From positions 3,075,501-3,139,500 of the forward strand of contig NC_056757.1 in the NCBI RefSeq assembly GCF_018687715.1: a stretch of DNA of 64,000 nt, in the 5' to 3' direction. Source of the stretch: Carya illinoinensis. Its lineage: Eukaryota > Streptophyta > Magnoliopsida > Fagales > Juglandaceae. A model generated the notes under the pieces. It was not told where the DNA came from. It searched no databases and was given only the letters and a program-made list of their open reading frames with translations. A program made the translations under genes and the position numbers. Below are positions 34,501 through 44,960 of the stretch, in pieces (the first letter of the stretch is position 1; the number at the start of each line of letters is the position of its first letter).

Positions 34501-37500
34501 TTCATGGCATGTTGAACCAATAGACAGCAGTAAATTATTTAAAAACATGCTAAGGTAAACAACGCTGGCCAATCCATAGCGTCAAAAGCTATACCCAGAT
34601 TGCTAATCTAAACAAGACAGATACAGGATAAAAACAAAATGAAGCAACTAAATGAAACAGTTTGTCGGTAGTTTGTGAATTCTGATTATCCCAAAAAAAA
34701 TTAGAAGTGGGCACTGCAAAATGCTTTCATTATTGGTGTGAGAAAAGGTGAATGAAAACTTGGGCTATATTTGTTTCACTAAAAATGAAGAACAAAGAAA
34801 TAAAATCCTAACAACTTCTAAAGATTTTTTTTTTTTTTTGACAAGTAAAGTAAAACTTTATTGATAGGAATACACGTGGCCCAAGTACACAGGGAATTAT
34901 TCTAAAAAATTTGGAAAAACTAAAGTCTTATATGGTAGGAAAATGCATCCAGAATTCTATTGCAGAACGTATTTAAAAAATAAAAATAAAAAATAAAATT
35001 AAATAAAATTAAAAAAAATAAAAAATAAAAAATAAAAAAGAAGAAGAAAGCTAAACTTTTGAGGTGCTGAGTTTATTTTAGAGATATTTCAGAAAGCAAA
35101 GTCCTCATAAACTGAAAGTATCAATACCTTCATTGTCTGAGGTTCTTTCCATTTCTCCATTCTAATAAAAATAACTCAATCCTAAACCAGTTGAAAATTG
35201 GAAACCACATGTTTTAGTAATAAATATCTTTTCAAGATATCATTACCAAATAAAATAAACTTTCCACTAAAACAAACACAGACTAAACTTAAAGTGCTAC
35301 AAATTTTGTCCCAAAAAAACTAAAAATGCAAAAGACAAAACAATGGATAAAGGAATGCCTTTGAAACTCTTACTAATGCATTTTCCATATAGTCAATTTG
35401 CTTAAGTGCATGACTGATGGATCCCACAAGAACTATATTATATTAACCAGATTTTCCTTTTTTTTAATAGGTGACAAATGCACGAAATTCTTTCACAAAA
35501 TGGCTAATTCACACCGTAGACATGATGCTATTGAGGTTCTTCATGTAGGTGATAATCTAATTACTGATAATGGGGAGATTGGAGATCTTTTTGTGAATTA
35601 TTATGAGAAGCTTTTTCGGGAAGAATATTCTTGGAGACCTAAGTTAGATGGGCTGTCTTTTGAGTCCATTGATCATCTTAGTGCAGATTGGTTGGAGAGG
35701 TTTGTTGGAAGAAATTAGGGATTTTTTTCTTAAAACGCTATATCTTTGGGCTAAGGCTTTTGTATTGAATAGTGATGAATTGTTGGAGTTTTTCTAGTTT
35801 TTTTTCTTTCTTCTTAGCTGTTGTATGTAGGTATTTCTTCTTGTATACTTCCTATGTACTTGGGCTATGCCTATTTACGGTAATAAAACTCTTATTAACT
35901 ATCAAAACAAGATAAGGCACGAGTCCAGATGGTTTTTTTATGGCATTTTTTCAAGCATGCTGGGATATTGCGAAGGAAGACATATGAAAGTTTTTGGAGA
36001 ATTTAATTCATTCTTAAAATTTGAGAAGAGTTTTAATACTACTTATTCCTAAAAAGGCAGGCGCTGGAGATATGAGGGATTTTCGCACTATTAGCTTGGT
36101 GAATGGGGTGTATAAGATCATTTCTAAGGTGCTAGCTAACCGCATGAGTGCGGTCATGGACAAGATTAATTCGAAGTCTCAGAATGCATTTGTGAGGGTA
36201 CAACAAATCCTGGACTCGGTTTTAATTGCTAATGAATGCTTGGAAAGCAGAATTAGAATGGGTATATCTGGAATCTTAGTTAAATTGGACATGGAAAGGC
36301 TTTGGACCACGTCAATTGGGACTTTCTTCTTTATTTAGTTGGGAGATTTGGTTTTGGAGAGAAGTGGTGTTTGTGTATAAAACATTGTATTTCGACAGCC
36401 AGATTTTCTTTATTGGTGAATGGCACTTCAGTGGGTTTTTTTAATAGCTCCCATGGACTAAGGCAAGGAGACCCTTTATATCCTTATCTTTTTGTATTAG
36501 TTATGGATGATTTGAGTCGTATCATTGAAGTAGCTATGAAGAGGAATTTTTTGTCGGGATTTATGGTGGGAGATGACTAACAGGGCAGCATTACAGTTTC
36601 AGATTTACTTTTTTTGCACACAATACTTTAATCCTTAGTGATTCAAGTCAAGATCATCTCCGTGCTTTGAGAGCCTTATTGCTATGCTTTGAAGCTGTTT
36701 CAGGACTTAGAATTAACTTATCTACGTCTGAAATTATTCCAGAGGGTATGGTCAGGACTATTTTTTATTTGGCTAATATCTTGGGATGTAAGGCAGCTAG
36801 ATCTTTACCTTTGAAATATCTTGGATTACCTTTGGGTGCTCCTCAAAAAACACTTTCTATATGGGATGGGGTTATTGAGAAGATTGGGAGGTGGCTATTT
36901 GTTTTTTGTATACTTCCTGTGTACGCGGGCTATGCCTATTTCTTTCAGATCAATAATATTTTTCTCTTACTTATTAAAAAAAAGGGGGGGGGGGGGGGGG
37001 GGGGGGGGTGGGGGGGAAGAGCTACATTGATTAAGAGTACTTTGTCTAATCTCCCCACATATTTCCTTTCTCTTTTTCCTTTACCTGTGGAGGTTGCAAA
37101 AAAAAAAAAAAATAGAGAGGATTTTTCAAATTTTCTTGTAGGATGGTAATGGGGAGGAAAGAAAATTTAATTTTGGGAGTTTCGAACAAGATTTGTCAAC
37201 CAGTTTCATATGGAGGTTTGGGTGTGAGAAATTTAAAGCTTTTCAATAAAGCTCTACTTGGGAAATGGCTTTGGAGATACCATTTTAAGAGTAAGAATTA
37301 TGGAAAAAAATTGTGGATATTGGGTTAGGTTTGGAAGTCTTTTCAAACACAAAATTCTCATATCATCTCATCTCATCATTACAACTTTTTCAGATTCCCA
37401 CATAAAATATAATAAACAATTTAATTTTTTCAAATCTCAATTCAACTTTTGCAAATCCCAAAACAATAATAATATTAAAAAATAATATTTTATTCAATTT

Positions 37501-40500
37501 TCAACTTTCATCTCAAACTAAAAATTTTCATCTCAACATCCAAACCTAACCCCGAGGATGTGGGGGAGCTGGTGCACAAATAAAGTTAAAGGGCTGTATG
37601 GGGTGGCTTGTGGAAGTCCATTGGTTAGTATGGTGGGCTTTTTATGTGGGGGATGGGGCAAATATTTATTTTTGGCATGATACTTGGTGCGGGGATTCAG
37701 CTCTTAAGTACATTTATCCTAATTTATTTAGGATTGCTAGAGATAAAGGGGCTGCAATGGCTGAGTCTTATAAGATTTCTAATAACATGCTTCAGTGGAA
37801 TGTGGATTTCGACAGAGATGTGCAGGACTGGGAAGTGGGTGAGGTACCTGACTTTTTGGGAAGATTATATGACATGAAAATTGATCAGAATAGAGAGGAC
37901 AGCCTGATGTGGTTGCAAACAAATAACTCCAGATTTACTGTAAAATCTTTTTATAAGGCATTACTTAGTCAGGGAGTTAAAGACTATCCCTGAAATGCCC
38001 TGAATTGTATTTGAAGGGCAAAGGTGCCTAGCAAGGTTGCTTTTTTCTGTTGGTTGGTGTCTCTTGGGAAAATATTAACCACGGATAATTTGAGGAATAG
38101 AGGTTTATTTGTGGTTGATTGGAGTTTTATGTGTAAGAATGATGGTGAATCTGTATACTTGGGCTTTGCCTATTCGTATTAATATTATCGTTTACCTATC
38201 AAAAAAGAATGATGGTGAATCTGTTAACCATCTTTTTCTTCACTGTGAGGTGGCGACAATATTGTGGAATGAGATTCTAGCAAGAGTAGGCATTGCTTGG
38301 GTGATGCCTATGCATGTGGTGGATTTTTTGGCTTGCTGGCAAGGTTCAGTGGGATGTAGAGGCAGTGCAGCAGTGTGGAGGATGATTCCCTTATGTTTGT
38401 TTTGGTGCTTACGGCTGGAAAGAAATGGGAGGTGTTTTGAAGATTGTGAACGTTCTATGGGGGAGTTTAGGGATTTTTTCTTTAGCACTTTATATTTTTG
38501 GGTGAAGAATTTTGTAAGGGATGGGAATATTTGTAATGTTTTATTTTAGTACTGTTTTGCTTTAGCTTGTGTTTAGGCATACTCACTTGTATACTGCATC
38601 CTGCGTCCTTAGGCTGTGCCTATTTACTTGGAATAAAATCTCTTATTGACTTAAAAAAACAAAAAAATAATTAAAACCATTGAACAAACATACAGGACGG
38701 CAATCAAGGATTGACATCAATGCTGAATGTTCCCTGACTGATCGCTCGATACGGCCATCACTTTCAGCTGCTTGCTTCAAGTTGGCCGCAAATCTATTCA
38801 ACCTATCCAGTAAGTTCTTTGTTAGAGTGCTGGACTGAGGTCTAGTCCAACGCGTTCCAAATTGGCTTCTAAATTGAGCATCTTCTCCTTCCTCTTTCTG
38901 CAGGAGTTCCTCTATCTGGACCAGCACTTCCTGGTTTACCCTCCTCAGATCCCTAAGCTGCTCCAACTCTGCTTCCAAACCAGCTGGGCCCCCACTTATC
39001 TGGACTGCCTCCACATCTTCTTTAAGATCTGTAGGGAGAGTAAAATTGCCTTCTAAGGCAAATATAGATTCCGGTTGATCCATCTCCTTGAGCCTTACCC
39101 GGGTCAACTCACTGGCTTGTTGTAATTTTTCAGCTTGTGTTCGGATAATGTCATCCACCATTTCAGTGTACCTGGAAAGAGCCTTAGCACTACTGTCCGG
39201 AACAAGACTTGCAAACATCTTCTCCTTGCTTGCATCCAATACGTCATTCATTGCCATTGACTTAACCAAGGAGAATGCAGGAAGAGGTGGTAAAGAACTT
39301 GGGGAAGGAACCCTCATGAGGTAAACCCTATCATTCTCCTTGATGGCCCTCTCTAGGTTTCGATTTAGATTAGCCTCCAACTTGTGAATTGCATCCAGAA
39401 GTTGTGCTGCAGCACCCTTTGAGGATTTCTTTACCTCGGTTAAAGCACTAACCCCACTCCTCAACCGTGAGATTTCTTCCGCAATCTCTTCTTTCTCGTG
39501 AAGCTCTAAACTGTACCTATAGCATGCTTCTGAATAAAACAGAGCTGTCTTCAGTTGCACGTGAGATAGCCAGCCCTTGTCAAAATGCTGGTTCAAAGGT
39601 GGAACGTTCAGGGCTGCCAAAGCCTCCTCATAGTAAACCCCCACCTGTAATGACGTCCATATCTCTAAGCAACTTAAGACAAAAAGAATATCGATGACTG
39701 AACAAACCCGACATAATGATACATCAAACTTTATTCTACATGTGGGTTACAAATATGAACTCGAGAATTCCAAATTACAATTTAGTTCACTATAGCAGCA
39801 CGTTATCTCTATTGCAAAAATCCCAGTTTCAAGTTTTTTACGAATGAGCCAAATTACCAATCCTATCTATTTGACCAAATTTGATCACTTATCTAATTCG
39901 TTTAGTTGTTACCAAAGAAATTTTTGTACACAGACCTGCCTGGAGATCTTGGCGCAGACTCCCGGGGTGCTCCCTTTGGCGATGGTATTCTCGAACACGC
40001 ATTCCTGCGCCTGAGCCAGCATCAGGCGCTCGAGCATGCCGGCACACTCGATGGATATGTCCACGGTGGAGGAGCTCCCGATAGACGCTTTTGTAGACGC
40101 ATTATCTCTCAGAAACGCGAACGCCCCAGCCGCCCCCATGAACGCGTGTGACGCCTGCCTTCTTCCATCTACCGTGGCCCGATCGTAGGAGAGCCCAATC
40201 CGGCTGTACACCGCGCCGAGATTGAAGAGCACGGCGGCCTTCTCCAAATGAATGTTCTGCTGCGAGGCCTTCTGCTTCTGCTTAAAAGCGTCCTGCCAGA
40301 TGAAGGTGACAGTGTTTATGTGGTCCTTGTCGGGGGAGATGGGGAAGCGAGTCTCGACGAGGCAGAGGGCCTTGAAGTAATTCTGAAGGAGATCTCGACG
40401 GGCGGTAGGTGTAGGGTCGGATAGGCGCTCGATATCGGAGCGAAGTTGGTTAAGAGTTTGGAGGTCGTCCTCGAGGTTCTGGGCCTCGCGGTCCGAGTAA

Positions 40501-40619
40501 TTGAAGGCGATAAAGTTCCGGAGCGGGCGGTAGAGGTCGACGGAATTGGTCCTCTTCTCGAAGATCGCGAGCATTATATTGGTGGTAGTAGCCGATGATG
40601 ACGATGCCGATCCAGCCAT
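28488..40619 (-). CDS. ALIX: ALIX / BRO1-domain protein, ESCRT-associated (870 aa, 8 exons)
   Basis: Exons in transcript order: 40619-39936, 39644-38694, 34472-34383, 32960-32892, 31443-31303, 30501-30453, 29225-29122, 29012-28488; all GT/AG and in frame. I chose the ATG at 40619 (MAGSASSSS); the frame is open upstream but has no ATG. Residues about 15-400 form the BRO1 domain ([80 protein letters not shown]). The coiled V-domain follows to about 720, then a Pro/Tyr/Gln-rich tail ending SGYYNQQ. Plant ALIX binds ESCRT-III (SNF7) and the deubiquitinase AMSH3 and directs cargo into multivesicular bodies and the vacuole. Intron 2 is 4.2 kb because of a LINE; other introns carry LINE tails and microsatellites. 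Every exon is intact. Confidence 0.94.
29727..30184 (+). mobile_element. 5'-truncated LINE insertion with 16-bp TSD
   Basis: Encodes the end of L1 ORF2 ([18 protein letters not shown], AELQNFF, TLMLWF-like), then the LINE 3' UTR with GTATACTCCCTGTGTAC and GGCTATGCCTATTT, and ends in an A-run. It is flanked by a perfect 16-bp duplication starting AGGTCTCATAAACC at 29711-29726 and 30185-30200. It sits in the last-but-two intron of ALIX, antisense to the gene. Confidence 0.85.
31488..31558. repeat. Compound (AT)n(GA)n microsatellite
   Basis: A TA-rich run to about 31511 is followed by about 23 GA units, in an ALIX intron just 3' of exon 5's acceptor. Confidence 0.95.
31985..32080 (-). mobile_element. 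LINE 3'-tail fragment
   Basis: Read on the minus strand it has GTATACCATCTTGTGTAC, GGGCTATGCCTATC, an AATAAAATCG-like motif and a short A-rich end. It is the same module as the tail of the LINE at 38660. Confidence 0.65.
33408..33545 (-). repeat. 69-bp tandem duplication containing a LINE tail
   Basis: Two units, 33408-33476 and 33477-33545, appear identical. Each contains, on the minus strand, GTATACTTTCTATGTACTT and GGGCTATGCCTAATTC. A LINE 3' tail was inserted first and then locally duplicated, or slipped during target-primed synthesis (inference). Confidence 0.85.
34830..34900 (-). mobile_element. LINE 3'-tail fragment with A-run
   Basis: A minus-strand tail module (CCCTGTGTACTTGGGCCACG, then ATAAAGTTTTAC) ends in a run that appears as T's on the plus strand at 34826-34840. 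It lies in ALIX intron 2. Confidence 0.65.
35702..35908 (+). mobile_element. Second LINE 3' fragment nested in the LINE
   Basis: After FVGRN the sequence jumps to an ORF2 C-terminal-like stretch ([15 protein letters not shown]) and the tail module (GTATACTTCCTATGTACTT, GGGCTATGCCTATTT, AATAAAACTCTTATT, ATCAAAA). It then resumes the earlier LINE region. It closely parallels 38470-38660. Confidence 0.7.
36893..37016 (+). mobile_element. LINE tail insertion ending in a 25-G run
   Basis: The RT frame is interrupted after IGRWL by a tail module (GTATACTTCCTGTGTAC, GGGCTATGCCTATTT, CTTACTTATTAAAA). This is followed by 25 G's (36984-37008), T and 7 more G's, after which the [10 protein letters not shown] frame resumes. 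A poly-G run after the A-rich end is unusual and should be checked as a possible assembly problem. Confidence 0.7.
37323..37552. mobile_element. MITE family A, copy inserted in the LINE
   Basis: A 230-bp element with ends GGTTAGGTTTGGA and TCCAAACCTAACC-type inverted repeats and the family interior (CATATCATCTCATCTCATC, TAAAATATAATAAACAATT, TTTTTTCAAATCTCAATTC, AATAATAATATTAAAAAATA). It interrupts the LINE frame after KKLWIL. Best-preserved copy in the window. Confidence 0.78.
38135..38224 (+). mobile_element. 50-bp LINE-tail insertion with perfect 20-bp TSD
   Basis: A 20-bp duplication, ending GGTGAATCTGT, is at 38135-38154 and 38205-38224. Between them lie only 50 bp: the tail module TACTTGGGCTTTGCCTATT, a stretch with TAATATTATC, and CCTATCAAAA. 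This is an extreme 5'-truncated target-primed insertion, and it interrupts the zf-RVT part of the host LINE. Confidence 0.88.
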
Positions 40620-40762
40620 AGCAGAGGAATCGGACTTGGATCGAAGAAGAAGAATTGGGCGAGTCAATCCGAGACTGTCTTTCTATTTCGGGGTGATGCA
40701 AAGCAGAGCAGAGTAGTCCGATTATGGATGGGTGGGGCCGTAACTACGTATGTGTGTATATC

Positions 40763-40774
40763 TATATATATTTA
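40763..40774 (-). promoter_or_regulatory. TATA-like region of ALIX
   Basis: Minus-strand AAATATATATAG about 145-155 bp before the ATG. It fits a leader of roughly 110 bases. Confidence 0.45.
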
Positions 40775-41570
40775 CACGCAACCATCGGACCTTAAAGAGA
40801 GAATTTCTGCAGAAAAGTGAAGGGTAACCCTGAGAACGTCAAGCCCTAGCACAAGCACCAACTCGGCCCCATCACCTTCGTTACTCTTGGATATAGGTAC
40901 GGGATTTTCGATCCTTGGTTTTGCGTTTTATCGATCTGCTGAGTTTGCCTTTGTTTACTTGATTGATTTTTTCCCGAAGATTCATGATGTGGAAGGTCCA
41001 ACTATTTCTGCATATTTGAGAATAAGATGGTTCTGTTTCTACACATAAGGTAAGAAAGCCGGATCAAGTTTGTTTGCATTCGGCGTTCTTTGGGTTAAAA
41101 CCTTTAGGAACATACATTTCTATAGGTCAAAAAGTTTCAACTGTGATAGATTCCATATATAGGGCCTTATATATGATAAGCAAGCAAGGGAGTCCTGAGC
41201 CTTTTATAAAGAATGTTATACGCTGCATTTGTAACACACCCATGGATTGATAGTAAATAAAATGAGATATCCCACATCGAGAGTGAGAAAACCTCCAAAA
41301 ATTAGAAGGAAGAAGAAGAAATGAAGATGATTAAGATTATATTAATTTCTGGAAAAGGAAGAACGATATAATCCACTACAACTTTATGTAAGAATTCCCA
41401 AACGCCTCCCATCTACTGGGCCTCGTGGGCCATGGCTTAACAAACTAACATAAAGCAACATAAAAGAAATTAAAGAGGTTCATTACATCTTTACACTACA
41501 GGTGGAAAGCCGATGAATTACTTGGTCCGTGTGATGGGGACGCATTACACAAGTCTGGGGTTTAACCAGA
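40775..41570. other. Spacer between ALIX and the PPR side
   Basis: Contains a leader-like stretch (AAGCCCTAGC-type) near 40840-40880 and AT-rich sequence. No ORF of note. It is a possible bidirectional promoter region, but no plus-strand gene begins here that I can support. Confidence 0.4.
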
Positions 41571-41651
41571 AAAACCACCCAAGTGAAGTTAATAATTGCT
41601 GCCCATGTGCAGCTCGGCTCTCCCACCCCATGTGCCCTGAATGTTGATTCT
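41571..41651 (+). repeat. Partial copy of the LTR-like repeat that recurs downstream of the PPR gene
   Basis: About 80 bp containing CCACCCAAGTGAAGT, AATAATTGC, AGCTC-GCTCTC-CACCCCAT and TTGATTC, matching 45566-45644 in the same orientation with roughly ten differences. Confidence 0.8.
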
Positions 41652-42801
41652 AGGGCTGTGCATAAAGGGCCTTGGGCCCGATCCATCCGAATAACCGACT
41701 TGCCCAACCCGAAAAAAAACAGGTTCATCGGGTCAATGTATAATTGCGGGTTGAAACAGAGTCGAAACTGTGAAACCGATTTTCATACCTCTCTCGTATC
41801 TTCTCCCGAGTCCCCACTGCGGAAACCCAAGCCACTGCCGTTCTCCGTCGACGTTCGCCGTTACGGTTTGCTTCCATTTCTGCTTCCCTGGCCCAGGTTA
41901 CTCTCTCTTTTGCTCAACTGTTAAAATCTGTGTCTTTGTGTTTCTTCTTCTTGCTTCTCTCGTATGCAAGATTGGGTCGATGAGATTAGGAGCCTGAATT
42001 TGCCGGCTTGGCTTCTAGGCTCCCCCATCGAGCTCATGGTTGATTTTTCAGGTTTATACTCTTGTACGTTCGGCCTCCATTCAGATTTGAGTCTTTGACT
42101 TTTCTGCCAAGATTTTCAAAATCTGCCTTTTGATCTGGCATCTCTTAAGGGGAAAGCCTGTGTTTTTCTTCTTCTCAGTGTTGGCGGAAGCGAACTTCAT
42201 AAGCTTATGTTACACCCTCTGCAAAGAAGCGGGGCAAAAGCAATGGGGATGGTACCACTTGAAAGATTACTTTGATCACATGCATTCACACACACATTGG
42301 AGTTGCACTTTCCTTCTTCACACTCGCAGCAAGGGATTTTCCACTACACAAGAATATTCCTTCAAGCTTCAAGACTCTGTGGCTCTTATCTTTAGACCTT
42401 TCTATCTAACCTCTCCTTAATCACCTACCCATGCCTTGCCTCCCTCTTTCCTCTTGCTTTGAATGTCATTTTTCTCGTTTTTTCATATGTACTGATAAAA
42501 AAAAAAAAAAAAAAAGGTAAAATAATTTTTCATACGTATTTTTTTCTTGGTTTCTTGAGTTTTTTTCCTGAATAGTTTCACTCGATTAAAGAGTCATTGG
42601 TTTCTTGGGTTTAATACTTAATTATGTTATCATGCTACTGCTGCAGGTGGAGTGGGAGGAGGAAGGAGCATCATTCAAAAGGTTCCAGGGAACCGGAGGC
42701 AGAGAGAGAGAAGGGCTTTTCAAGCAGCGGGGAAAAAAATGATTGCGGGCCAAGTCAGGTCGGACCAAAAAAATGATTGGGTGGGCCAATGTGCAGGCCT
42801 A
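41651..42801. mobile_element. Possible hAT-like non-autonomous element upstream of the PPR gene
   Basis: Left end TAGGGCTGTGCATAAAGGGC and right end (reverse complement) TAGGCCTGCACATTGGCC resemble each other and hAT-type termini, and both are followed by GGCC/CCGA-rich subterminal sequence. No convincing 8-bp target duplication is seen, so ends or unity are uncertain. Interior: leader-like sequence and a 96-codon frame (42130-42420) without known similarity. The right end stops 17 bp before the PPR start codon. Confidence 0.4.
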
Positions 42802-42818
42802 GGTTCCAGGAACACAGA

Positions 42819-44960
42819 ATGTTGCTGAGGCGACCTTTTCTAGGAACCTGGAAGCACAGTCAATGGAAGAAAATCTTCCAGCCTTTCACAACGCTTTATC
42901 AACCTCTGCAAGCCACTCACGATCACATAGTCTCCACCAACATTTCTATAGCCCAGCTCTGCAAGATTGGGCAACTTGACATTGCACGCAAAATGTTTGA
43001 TGAGATGCCCGAACGAACTGTTGTGTCTTGGAACACCCTGATTTCTGGTTACTCCAAATGGGGAAAATACGATGAAGCCCTAAAACTAACTTCAATCATG
43101 CACCACAGCACTATAAAGCTAAATGAGACTACTTTTTCCTCTATACTAAGTGTGTGCGCGCGTTCGAGTTTGCTATACGAGGGAAAAGAGCTTCATTGTT
43201 TGGTTTTGAAATCTAGGTCTGAAAGATTTGAGTTTGTGGGTAGCTCATTGTTGTACTTCTATGCGAGCTGTAGTAAGATTGAAGAAGCTAAGCGGGTGTT
43301 TGACGAGTTCCATGATGAAAATGACTTGCTGTGGAGTTTGATGCTTGTAGGTTATGTGCAATGTAACTTAATGAGTGAAGCTATGGAAGTTTTTAAAAAT
43401 ATGCCATCCCGAGATGTTGTGGCATGGACTACGTTGATTTCTGGATTTGTGAGGAGTGAGGATGGGTGTGAAAGGGCTTTGGAGATGTTTCGGAGGATGA
43501 GAAGGAATTGTGAGGTAATGCCAAATGAGTTTACTTTGGATTGCATTTTAAGGGCTTGTGGAAGATTGGGTAGCCTAAGCGGAGGGAGGACTGTCCACGG
43601 ACTTTTGATCAAATATGGATTTGAGTTTGATCACTCGATTGGTGGTGCATTGATTGAATTGTATTGTGAATGTGAGGCTATTGAGGATGCCAAGATAGTG
43701 TATGATAGAATGGGAAATCCTTGTTTAAATGCTTCAAATTCACTTATTGGCGGACTTATATTGATGGGTAGGATTAAAGATGCTGAACTTATTTTTAATG
43801 GACTGCTTGAAAAAAATCCAGTCTCATGTAATTTGATGATTAAAGGTTATGCAATGAGCGGTCAAGTCAAGGAATCAGAGAGGATTTTTAATAGCATGAC
43901 CCAAAAAACTATAATTTCTTTGAATACTATGATTTCTGTGTATTCCAGGAAGGGTGAACTTGATAAAGCTTTGAGGCTATTTGAAGAAACCAAAGGGGAA
44001 AGAAATCCAGTGACATGGAATTCAATGATGTCGGGTTATATTCAAAATCATCACCATGAAGAGGCTTTCAAACTATATGTGACCATGCACAGATTATCAA
44101 TAAACTCTACTAGATCGACATTCTCTACTCTATTTCATGCTTGTACATGCCTTGGATCTCTTCAACTAGGACAATTACTTCATGCCCACCTGATCAAAAC
44201 ACCATTTGAATCAAATGCTTATGTTGGAACATCTCTTATAGATATGTACTCCAGATGTGGGAGCATCCCTGATGCTCAAAAATCATTTAGTGGTATCTCT
44301 TCACCCAATGTGGCAGCTTGGACAGCTCTTATTAATGGGTTTGCACATCATGGAATTGGCTGCAAAGCAATTTTACTATTTGAGGATATGTTAAAGCAAG
44401 GAGTTTTTCCTAATGGAGCTACCTTTGTGGGGATTTTGTCTGCGTGTGGTCGTGCTGGTCTAGTTGATGAAGGGATGCGAATTTTCTATTCAATGCAAAA
44501 ATGTTACGGAGTAACCCCTGATTTAGAACACTACACATGTGTGGTAGATCTTCTTGGTCGTTCAGGCCATCTGCAACAAGCTCAAGAGTTTATAAAAAAT
44601 ATGCCTATTGAACCAGATGGGGTTGTCTGGGGAGCTTTGCTGAGTGCCTGTTGGTTGTGGATGGACATAGAGTTGAGTGGGAGAGTGGCTGAGAAAGTGT
44701 TCAGTTTGGATCCCAAGCCAATATCTGCTTATGTTATTCTATCTAACATCTATTCTATTTTGGGGAAATGGGGGGAGAAGTCAAGTGTGAGGAAGAGATT
44801 AAGGGGCTTAGGCATAAAAAAGGCTCCTGGTTGTAGTTGGATTGAGCTGGACAGTAGAGTTCATGTGTTCTTTGTAGAAGATAGAACCCATCCTCATTGC
44901 CATGATATTTATACAACTTTGCAACATCTAACATCCAATAGTGGAGGCTGTTTACTTTAA
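42819..44960 (+). CDS. Pentatricopeptide repeat protein, PLS class, E subgroup (713 aa, intron-less)
   Basis: I took the ATG at 42819 (MLLRRPFLGTWKH), which gives a basic, Arg/Lys/Trp-containing N-terminus suited to an organellar presequence. An in-frame ATG at 42789 would add ten residues lying in transposon-like sequence. About fifteen P, L and S motifs follow, for example ARKMFDEMPERTVVSWNTLISGYSK, NEFTLDCILRACGRLGSL and NVAAWTALINGFAHHG. The C-terminus carries E and E+ motifs (VVWGALLSACWL, AYVILSNIYSILGKW, APGCSWIELDSRVHVFFVEDRTHP) and stops without a DYW deaminase domain. Such proteins bind organellar RNAs sequence-specifically and act in C-to-U editing, recruiting a deaminase in trans, or in other RNA maturation. 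Target unknown. Confidence 0.92.
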   Translation: MLLRRPFLGTWKHSQWKKIFQPFTTLYQPLQATHDHIVSTNISIAQLCKIGQLDIARKMFDEMPERTVVSWNTLISGYSKWGKYDEALKLTSIMHHSTIKLNETTFSSILSVCARSSLLYEGKELHCLVLKSRSERFEFVGSSLLYFYASCSKIEEAKRVFDEFHDENDLLWSLMLVGYVQCNLMSEAMEVFKNMPSRDVVAWTTLISGFVRSEDGCERALEMFRRMRRNCEVMPNEFTLDCILRACGRLGSLSGGRTVHGLLIKYGFEFDHSIGGALIELYCECEAIEDAKIVYDRMGNPCLNASNSLIGGLILMGRIKDAELIFNGLLEKNPVSCNLMIKGYAMSGQVKESERIFNSMTQKTIISLNTMISVYSRKGELDKALRLFEETKGERNPVTWNSMMSGYIQNHHHEEAFKLYVTMHRLSINSTRSTFSTLFHACTCLGSLQLGQLLHAHLIKTPFESNAYVGTSLIDMYSRCGSIPDAQKSFSGISSPNVAAWTALINGFAHHGIGCKAILLFEDMLKQGVFPNGATFVGILSACGRAGLVDEGMRIFYSMQKCYGVTPDLEHYTCVVDLLGRSGHLQQAQEFIKNMPIEPDGVVWGALLSACWLWMDIELSGRVAEKVFSLDPKPISAYVILSNIYSILGKWGEKSSVRKRLRGLGIKKAPGCSWIELDSRVHVFFVEDRTHPHCHDIYTTLQHLTSNSGGCLL

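Larger units (their letters stand above)
35440..38665 (+). mobile_element. L1-type LINE, ORF2 heavily broken, inside ALIX intron 2
   Basis: Plus-strand frames give, in order: [17 protein letters not shown]; a [18 protein letters not shown] segment; [47 protein letters not shown] then [52 protein letters not shown]; the zf-RVT region ([29 protein letters not shown]); then a 3' UTR and A-run. This is non-LTR reverse transcriptase of the plant L1 clade. The segment normally carrying the catalytic DD pair falls where the frames are broken after 36580. Multiple stops and frameshifts plus four inserted sequences make it inactive. It runs antisense to ALIX. Its own 5' part (ORF1, endonuclease) is absent. 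Confidence 0.87.

Noticed and set aside
39881..40151. Plus-strand frames rich in Arg/Pro opposite ALIX exon 1
   Set aside because: Shadow of a GC-rich coding exon.
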